From: Prevotella sp. UBA2746
GTDB taxonomy: Bacteria > Bacteroidota > Bacteroidia > Bacteroidales > Bacteroidaceae
Assembly: GCA_002353555.1 (NCBI GenBank)
Contig: DEJO01000023.1
Span: 220-19,390, forward strand
Reading direction: 5' to 3'
Length of the DNA: 19,171 bases
Positions 14,417 to 19,171 of the stretch are shown here, in pieces; position 1 is the stretch's first letter, and every line of letters starts with the position of its first letter. The position numbers and the translations under genes were made by a program. The notes beneath the pieces were generated by a model. That model saw nothing but the letters and a program-made list of their open reading frames with translations. It did no database searches and was not told where the DNA came from.

Positions 14417-14600
14417 CTAAGCGGCAAAGCCGCGATCACTCCCCTTTAACTCCCTTTTAATTTCTAAGCGGCAAAGCCGCGATCACTCCCCTTTAACTCC
14501 CTTTTAACTTCTAAGCGGCAAAGCCGCGATCACTCCCCCTTTAACTCCCTTTTAACTTCTAAGCGGCAGAGCCGCGATCACTCCCCTTTAACTCCCTTTC
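14417..14600 (-). repeat. four 47-bp tandem units, each with a 13-nt palindrome
   Basis: Four direct units with a period of 47 bp (48 for the third) start at 14417, 14464, 14511 and 14559. Each holds CTAA, then GCGGC-AAA-GCCGC (14421, 14468, 14515; AGA loop in the fourth, 14563-14575), then GATCACTCCCC and TTTAACTCCC. The TTTAACTCCC parts are the 11-bp array words on the other strand. The array ends directly at the aguB stop codon. Confidence 0.93.
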
Positions 14601-14601
14601 T

Positions 14602-15510
14602 TTAATCTACAAACCGTTTCAGGATGTCCTGATAGGCGTCAATGCGGCGGTCGCGCAGGAACGGCCACCATCGGCGCACCTGTTCGCTCCGTTTCAAGTC
14701 TACGTCTACAACCACCGACACCTCTTCGTCCTTCGGAGCACGATAGAGCATCTCACCCTGCGGGCCGGCAACAAACGATGAACCCCAGAAGGGGATAGCC
14801 GAAGTCTGGGGACCTGTAGGCTCCTTCCCCTCGTCGGAGGTTGGGTTGTCAGGGGCTTCTTCGCCTACACGGTTTACCGCCACCACAGGCAGCCCGTTGG
14901 CTACGGCATGGCCGCGCATCACCGTCGTCCATGCCTCGCGTTGCCGTTCCTGCTCGTCTGCCGTATCGTTGCCGTCATAGCCGATAGCGGTAGGGTAGAT
15001 GAGCAACTCGGCACCTTGCAGCGCCATCAGCCGGGCTGCTTCGGGGTACCACTGGTCCCAGCAGACCAGCACCCCCAGCCGTCCCACGCTGGTCTGGATG
15101 GGGTGGAAGCCCAGGTCGCCGGGCGTGAAGTAGAACTTCTCGTAGTATCCGGGGTCGTCGGGGATGTGCATCTTGCGATAGGTTCCGGCAATCTTTCCGT
15201 CCTTCTCCAGCACTACTGCCGTGTTATGGTACAGTCCTGCTGCACGGCGTTCGAAGAGCGAGGTCACGATGACCACCCCCAGCTCCTTTGCCAACTGTCC
15301 GTAGAAAGCCGTCGACGGACCCGGTATCGGCTCTGCCTGGTCGAACGTGTTGACATCCTCCGTCTGGCAGAAGTACAGCCCGTTGTGCAGTTCCTGCAAG
15401 ACGATCAGCTCGGCACCCTCTCCGGCTACCTTCCTTATCTTCTCCGCCAGCCGCTTCTTGTTGTCCTCGCGGTCAGCGGTGTTGTGCTGCTGTATGATTC
15501 CTATCTTCAT
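14602..15510 (-). CDS. aguB: N-carbamoylputrescine amidase (nitrilase superfamily)
   Basis: AguB hydrolyses N-carbamoylputrescine to putrescine, CO2 and ammonia, the last step of the agmatine route to putrescine. The 302-residue cytoplasmic protein has the nitrilase-superfamily triad: Glu40 (LQELHNGLYFCQ), Lys113 (YRKMHIPDDPGYYEKFYF) and Cys150 (VLVCWDQWYPEAARL). The motifs around them are those of plant and bacterial carbamoylputrescine amidases. The aguA gene in the same window supports the assignment. Residues about 217-236 (GEEAPDNPTSDEGKEPTG) form an unusually polar loop between VNRVG and IPFWGSSF and may be another in-frame repeat insert. The ATG at 15510 gives the standard start MKIGIIQQHN. 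A strong promoter lies 42-72 bp upstream, so aguB is transcribed separately from aguA. Confidence 0.92.
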   Translation of the reverse strand: MKIGIIQQHNTADREDNKKRLAEKIRKVAGEGAELIVLQELHNGLYFCQTEDVNTFDQAEPIPGPSTAFYGQLAKELGVVIVTSLFERRAAGLYHNTAVVLEKDGKIAGTYRKMHIPDDPGYYEKFYFTPGDLGFHPIQTSVGRLGVLVCWDQWYPEAARLMALQGAELLIYPTAIGYDGNDTADEQERQREAWTTVMRGHAVANGLPVVAVNRVGEEAPDNPTSDEGKEPTGPQTSAIPFWGSSFVAGPQGEMLYRAPKDEEVSVVVDVDLKRSEQVRRWWPFLRDRRIDAYQDILKRFVD

Positions 15511-15551
15511 GGCTTTCTTTTTTTAACTATAGTCCGTTCTTCAACAGAATG

Positions 15552-15582
15552 CAAATTTATGCTATTTTCCCGACGTAGCAAA
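15552..15582 (-). promoter_or_regulatory. promoter of aguB
   Basis: On the minus strand TTTG (15582-15579), a 19-bp spacer and TAAATTTG (15559-15552) form a perfect Bacteroidetes-type promoter. Initiation near 15545 gives a leader of about 35 nt. The 22-bp tandem array begins about 60 bp upstream of the -33 box. Confidence 0.75.
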
Positions 15583-15642
15583 GAAAAAGAAGATTTATCT
15601 TGCTGATTGTTTGCTATATGGTGAGAATTGTTTTCCTTTTGC

Positions 15643-15768
15643 AGGTGTCGTTTAGCATGCCTACACCTATCGTTCTGCATCCCTATACCTATCGTTTAGC
15701 ATCCCTATACCTATCGTTCTGCATCCCTAAACCTATCGTTTTGCCCACTTAAACCTATCGTTTAGCGA
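15643..15768. repeat. 22-bp tandem array upstream of aguB, about 5.7 units
   Basis: Units start at 15643 (degenerate), 15665, 15687, 15709, 15731 and 15753 with an exact 22-bp period. The consensus is ACCTATCGTT, then TAGC or CTGC, then ATCCCTAT. Successive units alternate between TTTAGC and TTCTGC in the middle. The 22-bp period is about two helical turns, so all units face the same side of the DNA. No unique spacers separate them. Confidence 0.92.
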
Positions 15769-15801
15769 AGGCTGTCTGGAAAGGCGTTTGGCGCATGGGG
15801 A

Positions 15802-15857
15802 CGTGGCTGGGACGTGGCTGATATGTTGCCGGTTCGTGGCTGATATGTTGTCCGGTT
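15802..15857. repeat. second, unrelated 22-bp direct repeat
   Basis: CGTGGCTGATATGTTG occurs at 15813-15828 and 15835-15850, each followed by CCGGTT (with one extra T in the second), a period of 22 bp. A further CGTGGCTG lies 11 bp before the first (15802-15809). The period is the same as in the neighbouring array, but the sequence is different. Confidence 0.8.
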
Positions 15858-15858
15858 A

Positions 15859-16075
15859 TGACAGATGACAGATGACAGTTTTATATGGGCACCCCCCTAC
15901 CTCCTTTTGGGTGTTCTCTCTATCTTTTTATAATGTTAATTTTATTTATAATTATATATAATAATATAAATATATATAGAATAATATATATATATTCATA
16001 TAGATATTAGTATGAAGGAAGGTAGAAGGGCATGGTGAGGGGGCTCAAAATAAAACTGTCATCTGTCATCTGTCA
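15859..16075. repeat. 217-bp element with perfect 26-bp terminal inverted repeats and AT-rich core
   Basis: The left arm (15859-15884) begins TGACAGATGACAGATGACAG and ends TTTTAT; the right arm (16050-16075) is its exact reverse complement. Inside, the arms continue as an imperfect match of C-rich (15891-15905) and G-rich (16030-16046) stretches. The core, about 15918-16012, is almost only A and T. No reading frame is visible. It resembles a miniature inverted-repeat element, or a long stem downstream of aguA. Confidence 0.8.
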
Positions 16076-16124
16076 CGAGGGAGAGTCCGTGTGAGGACGG
16101 AATTGCCGCAGGAGCACAACGGGA

Positions 16125-17123
16125 TTAATAATACTGCATGGTGCAGCAATGGATGCTGCCGTGCTGCTTGATGATGCTGCGGCTGTCGATGGGCACCATC
16201 TCGCGGTCGGGAAAGACGGTGGCGATGCGTTGCAGAGCTGCCGCGTCGTTAAGGGGCTGTCCGTAGGTGGGCACGAGTACGGCACCGTTGATGATGAGGT
16301 AGTTGGCATAGGTGGCAGGCAGCGGGCTGCCGTCTTCGTCGAAGATGGGGTCGGGCAGGGGCAGGCGGAGCAGCGTTCCGTCTGGGGTGATGCGGGCAAT
16401 GGTGTCGATGTGTCCGTCGGTGTCGTCGCCGGGCAGCGGTTCGTCGTCGAGCCATACGATGCGGTCTGCACAGAGCCTGCGTTTCAATTCTTCCTCAATC
16501 TCCTGTTCCGTCAAGGGCTGGTTTCTGTTCGGTGCCGTCAGGCAGCACCGCGTGGTGTATATCGTGCCCCTGCCGTCGCTCTCTATGGAGCCGCCTTCCA
16601 GTACGAAGTCGAGGTGGGCTTGGTAGGAACCCGCCCCCAACCTCTCCCGAAAGGCTACGGGTAGGCGACCAAAGGTCGGGAATTCGGAAGGGGTGCTGAA
16701 TAGTCTCTCCCACAGCCGTCGGTTGATGGCATTGTCCTTCGCAGCCTCGAACTTCTTGCCCCAGCCGTTGAATTGGAAGTCGAGCAGAACGATGTTTTGC
16801 GCAGAAGAACTATCCTCGCTCCCTTGTTCCCCCGCTCCCTCGCTCCCCTTTAGCGTTATAAACCCATGGTCGCGTGCCCACGTGTCGTTGGTGGGGCACT
16901 CGAAGATGGTGGTGTTCTCCATTTCTTGTATCTCCTGCGGCAGCTCCTTGCGCGAGGGAATGACGATGAGCAGGTGTTCACGCCTGGCTATCTCGTGCGC
17001 CATCCGGAGGTAAGTCTCTGTTATTTCCTCCAGCATTGGTGCCCAGTCGGTGTCCTTGTGCGGCCACGTCAGCTGCACCATGCGCTGCTTCTCCCATTCG
17101 GCGGGCATGCGGTAATTCTTCAT
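16125..17123 (-). CDS. aguA: agmatine deiminase (peptidyl-arginine deiminase family)
   Basis: AguA converts agmatine to N-carbamoylputrescine and ammonia; AguB, encoded 600 bp further on, finishes the path to putrescine. The product of 332 residues has the guanidine-modifying fold motifs in order: WPHKDTDW near the N terminus, DTWARDHG (80-87), FVLEGGSIESDG (173-184), DDTDGHID with His238, and QHGSIHCCTMQ with the nucleophile Cys326. I place the start at the ATG at 17123 (MKNYRMPAEW); the codon before it is GTG and adds nothing conserved. Residues 92-108 (KGSEGAGEQGSEDSSSA) are a low-complexity insert encoded by a purine-rich repeat. The gene begins 18 bp after the gltD-type gene and is probably co-transcribed with it. 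Confidence 0.92.
   Translation of the reverse strand: MKNYRMPAEWEKQRMVQLTWPHKDTDWAPMLEEITETYLRMAHEIARREHLLIVIPSRKELPQEIQEMENTTIFECPTNDTWARDHGFITLKGSEGAGEQGSEDSSSAQNIVLLDFQFNGWGKKFEAAKDNAINRRLWERLFSTPSEFPTFGRLPVAFRERLGAGSYQAHLDFVLEGGSIESDGRGTIYTTRCCLTAPNRNQPLTEQEIEEELKRRLCADRIVWLDDEPLPGDDTDGHIDTIARITPDGTLLRLPLPDPIFDEDGSPLPATYANYLIINGAVLVPTYGQPLNDAAALQRIATVFPDREMVPIDSRSIIKQHGSIHCCTMQYY
16800..16850 (-). repeat. purine-rich repeat in frame inside aguA
   Basis: The coding strand is built from GGGAGCGAGG and GGGAGCGGGGGAACAAGG-like words and encodes Gly/Ser/Glu-rich residues 92-108. It separates the conserved DTWARDHGFITL from NIVLLDFQFNGWG. The word GAGCGAGGGAG is shared with the insert in the DUF4837 gene (4601-4675). 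Confidence 0.7.
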
Positions 17124-17141
17124 CACATATATAATAAGGTG

Positions 17142-18515
17142 TTACATGTTGATAGCCTTCATCAGCTTCACGGCATCAACATACTGGGCGATGCCTGCTG
17201 CCACCTTCTTGGCATCCTGCATGGCGTGGACGACGGTGGCCTGCCGGTTGGCAACGTCGCCGCCGGCGAAGACACCCTTGCGGGTGGTCATGCCGTAGGG
17301 CAGTTCGCGGGTGATGAGGAAGTGGCGGTCGTCGTTCTCCAGTCCCGATGTGGTGCGCACAATCTTGGTGCTGGGCATGGCTCCTATAGCCATGATGATG
17401 TTGTCGGCAGGGAGCGTCTGGCGGACAGGCTCCTTGTCGGGTTCGTGTGTTTCGAGCACAATCTCGGTGATGTCTAAGTTGTCGTCTACATGTATCTCGC
17501 TGATGCTGCTCCACCAGTTGAAGTGGACACCCTCGCCGACGGCATCGTCATACTCCGCCTTCAGTGCCGACATGGTGTCGATGCCTTGGTAGTAGACGAC
17601 GTCAACGGCGGAGGCTCCGATGCGCAGGGCTGTGCGCGAGGCATCCATCGCCGTGTTGCCGCAGCCGATGACGTAGACGCGGGCTCCCTCGTCTACGTGC
17701 GTTTCCTCGCGCCGCATGAAGCCTTCGGAAATCAGTTCCACGCGCCTGAGGAAGTGGGTAGCCAGTCGGATGCGCTTCAGGTCCTTGCACTTGACGGCAT
17801 TGTCGCCTTCCGAGATGCAGCGTCCGTTTTGCCAGATGGGTATCTCCAGCGACTTGGGCTTGCTCAGTCCTGTGCCGATGAAGATGGCGTCGAAGCCTTG
17901 GGCAAAGAGACTGTCGACGGTAATCTCCACACCTACGTGGGTGTTGCGGTGGATGACGACACCTATCTTCTCGATGTGGCGTATCTCTCGTGCCACCACC
18001 TCTTTCGGCAGCCGGTATTCGGGAATGCCGTAGCGCAGCACACCGCCGCACTGGGCTTCCATCTCGAACATCTCAACGGCGAAGCCTTCGCGTGCCAGGT
18101 CGCCGGCAACGGTGATGCCGGAAGGTCCGGCACCGATGACAGCCACCTTTCCGCGCGTCTTCTCCACCACGTCTTCATGGGTCAGTTCGTTGTCTGTATC
18201 AAAGTCAGCCACGAAGCGTTCCAGTTTGCCGATATTCACAGGTTGACCTTTCTTTCCTAAAACGCAGGCACCCTCACATTGTTTCTCATGAGCGCATACA
18301 CGTCCGCATACGGCAGGCAAGTTGCTTTTGGCACGGATAATGCTGATGGCATTGCCCAGGTTGCCCTTCTTCAGTTCGTGAATCCAGTCGGGTATGTCGT
18401 TGCTGATGGGGCATCCCTTCTTACATTGCGGCACCTTGCAGTGCAGACAGCGTTGTGCTTCCTTAATGGCTTCCGCCATCGTATAACTCTCGTTGATTTC
18501 TTCCTTAAATCTCAT
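17142..18515 (-). CDS. gltD: glutamate synthase small-subunit-type NAD(P)H oxidoreductase
   Basis: This is an FAD- and Fe-S-containing electron-transfer protein of the GltD/NfnB family, which feeds NADPH electrons to glutamate synthase or related partners. From the ATG at 18515 it has 457 residues. The N-terminal cysteines lie in CLHCKVPQCKKGC (23-35) and in a second set at 70, 74, 80 and 84. The FAD-binding GAGPSG is at 128-133, the NADPH-binding site VIGCGNTAMDASR is at 282-294, and the C-terminal FAGGD is at 416-420. An in-frame TTG at 18536 would add seven residues, but it lies inside the -7 promoter element, so the ATG is preferred. No gltB is visible in the window; a role in another NAD(P)H oxidoreductase cannot be excluded. 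It is followed after 18 bp by aguA. Confidence 0.85.
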   Translation of the reverse strand: MRFKEEINESYTMAEAIKEAQRCLHCKVPQCKKGCPISNDIPDWIHELKKGNLGNAISIIRAKSNLPAVCGRVCAHEKQCEGACVLGKKGQPVNIGKLERFVADFDTDNELTHEDVVEKTRGKVAVIGAGPSGITVAGDLAREGFAVEMFEMEAQCGGVLRYGIPEYRLPKEVVAREIRHIEKIGVVIHRNTHVGVEITVDSLFAQGFDAIFIGTGLSKPKSLEIPIWQNGRCISEGDNAVKCKDLKRIRLATHFLRRVELISEGFMRREETHVDEGARVYVIGCGNTAMDASRTALRIGASAVDVVYYQGIDTMSALKAEYDDAVGEGVHFNWWSSISEIHVDDNLDITEIVLETHEPDKEPVRQTLPADNIIMAIGAMPSTKIVRTTSGLENDDRHFLITRELPYGMTTRKGVFAGGDVANRQATVVHAMQDAKKVAAGIAQYVDAVKLMKAINM

Positions 18516-18533
18516 AATGCTACGTTTTGAATG

Positions 18534-18564
18534 CAAAAGTAGTGTAAAAATCCGATTTAGCGAA
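18534..18564 (-). promoter_or_regulatory. promoter of the gltD-aguA unit
   Basis: TACTTTTG reads from 18541 to 18534 on the minus strand, and a weak -33 candidate TTCG (18564-18561) lies 19 bp upstream. Initiation near 18527 gives a leader of about 12 nt before the ATG at 18515. It shows that the longer TTG-initiated reading is not used. Confidence 0.55.
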
Positions 18565-18579
18565 TAGAAATCAACGAAA

Positions 18580-18601
18580 TTCTACGTTCTACGTTTCTAC
18601 G
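18580..18601. repeat. TTCTACG heptamer repeat
   Basis: Three copies of TTCTACG at 18580-18586, 18587-18593 and 18595-18601, the last after one extra T. It lies just upstream of the gltD promoter and is the same kind of 7-8 bp short-period repeat as others in the window. Confidence 0.8.
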
Positions 18602-18627
18602 CTTAGAGCAGTTGTATATGAGATGAT

Positions 18628-18658
18628 AAAAAATGGGGAACCCGATTGGCTCCCCATT
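18628..18658 (-). terminator. intrinsic terminator of the BspA-like gene
   Basis: On the minus strand AATGGGGAGCC (18658-18648) can pair with GGTTCCCCATT to form an 11-bp stem (one G-T pair) with a loop of about 5 nt, followed by a run of six T. It starts 20 bp after the stop at 18679 and insulates gltD from upstream transcription. Confidence 0.88.
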
Positions 18659-18678
18659 GCTATTGATTTGTGTTTGGA

Positions 18679-19171
18679 TTACTTCACCACCACCTTACGA
18701 GTTGTTCCGTCGCTCATGCGGATGATGTTGATACCACGCTCCGGCATACTGGTGCGCCTACCTTGCAGGTTATAACGTGTAACTTCTGTAACCTTCTGCT
18801 CGTTTGTAACGCTACTGATGGCAGTCACGTCAATCTCGACAATCTCCATGAACTCCTTCCAATAGTTAGCAGCCTTATAGGCATCCTTGCTTCCCTTAGG
18901 AACATACAGTGTTGCATTTTCACGATTGGTAAATATGTTTTGATCAATCTTAACTGGAGTCGGATTTAAGGCTGTGACGGACTCAAGGTTAGAGCAATCG
19001 CGGAAAGCACTACCGCCGAAGCTCGTCACGCTGTTGGGGATGGTGACGGAGGTCAGACCAGTGCAACGATAGAACGCTTCATTGCCGATGCTCGTCACGC
19101 TGTTGCCGATGGTGACGGAGGTAAGGCCAGAGCAATTCCGGAAAGCACCATTGCCGATGCTCGTCACGCTG
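18679..19171 (-). CDS. BspA-type leucine-rich-repeat surface protein, C-terminal part
   Basis: The reading frame enters from beyond the right edge and stops at 18679; 163 residues are visible. The first part is at least two and a half BspA-type LRR units of 23 residues (pattern NSVTSIGNxAFxxCxGLTSVTI), visible in the DNA as a 69-bp near-repeat. A capping region follows (LESVTALNPTPVKIDQNIF, then LYVPKGSKDAYKAANYWKEF), typical of the end of these arrays. The last 40 residues (VTRYNLQGRRTSMPERGINIIRMSDGTTRKVVVK, split here as YNLQGRR and GINIIRM) match the C-terminal tail common on Prevotella secreted proteins, proposed as a type IX secretion or cell-surface sorting signal. Such proteins bind host or microbial surfaces in some species. 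The N terminus and repeat number are unknown. Confidence 0.88.
   Translation of the reverse strand, partial: SVTSIGNGAFRNCSGLTSVTIGNSVTSIGNEAFYRCTGLTSVTIPNSVTSFGGSAFRDCSNLESVTALNPTPVKIDQNIFTNRENATLYVPKGSKDAYKAANYWKEFMEIVEIDVTAISSVTNEQKVTEVTRYNLQGRRTSMPERGINIIRMSDGTTRKVVVK

Noticed and set aside
14417..14600. A CRISPR array with palindromic repeats
   Set aside because: The whole 47-bp unit is repeated, including the parts that would be spacers.
15643..15768. A CRISPR array
   Set aside because: The 22-bp units abut with no unique spacers, and no cas genes are present; it is a plain tandem repeat.
15918..16012. AT-rich core as a replication origin
   Set aside because: No DnaA-box-like repeats or replication genes are seen; the flanking inverted repeats fit a small insertion or hairpin element better.
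17124..17126. GTG start for aguA one codon upstream
   Set aside because: The ATG directly after it gives the normal MKNYRMPAEW start; the extra codon adds nothing.
18335..18350. A -24/-12 sigma-54-like site (TGGCAC followed by ATGC)
   Set aside because: It has a mismatch in the -12 element, lies inside the gltD-type coding region and points antisense with no gene downstream.
18516..18536. Upstream TTG start for the gltD-type gene
   Set aside because: The TTG is part of the -7 promoter element and would not be in the transcript; the ATG at 18515 begins the conserved sequence.

Overview
The window looks like a chromosomal segment of a Bacteroidales bacterium, most likely Prevotella or a close relative. 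The evidence is: Bacteroidetes-type promoters (TTTG, 19-20 bp, TAnnTTTG) in front of several genes; little Shine-Dalgarno signal; a DUF4837 lipoprotein; an rlmN/pdxA/sigma-54 activator/lptE/secG gene order typical of the phylum; a BspA-type leucine-rich-repeat protein; and many short-period repeats between and inside genes. The genus is an inference.

Layout. The left edge (1-77) holds the first bases of a probable tRNA gene and its promoter, both reading leftwards. From 6419 down to 186 runs a seven-gene minus-strand operon: rlmN, a DUF4837 lipoprotein, a pdxA homologue, a sigma-54 activator without a sensor domain, lptE, a TPR-like protein and secG. A 475-bp divergent spacer separates it from a plus-strand pair: a 1275-residue fusion (glycosyltransferase family 2, HIT-like DUF4922, SpoIID/LytB) followed 2 bp later by an AmpG-like MFS transporter. 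A second plus-strand operon (12157-14192), with its own promoter, encodes a STAS protein, a single-domain (p)ppGpp synthetase homologue and a MESH1-like HD hydrolase; the last two overlap by 4 bp. A repeat-filled convergent spacer (14181-14600) separates it from the minus-strand aguB. Then come a 614-bp repeat-rich spacer, aguA and a gltD-type flavoprotein (gltD and aguA 18 bp apart), an intrinsic terminator, and the 3' end of a BspA-like gene that runs off the right edge.

How the genes work together. AguA and AguB turn agmatine into putrescine. The first operon combines ribosome methylation, envelope biogenesis (SecG, LptE, lipoproteins) and a regulator. The STAS/synthetase/hydrolase operon looks like a self-contained alarmone or toxin-antitoxin-like module. 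The fusion plus AmpG-like permease suggests handling of a cell-wall or glycan-derived product, but the SpoIID part has no visible export signal.

Most worth a second look: (1) the PdxA homologue has lost all three metal-ligand histidines and several substrate contacts; (2) the STAS-Rel-HD operon; (3) the three-domain fusion; (4) a family of 13-nt palindromes (5-bp arms, 3-nt loop), found as an abutting pair inserted in frame in two unrelated proteins and as single units in an intergenic array; (5) several other short-period repeat families that occur inside reading frames as well as between genes.
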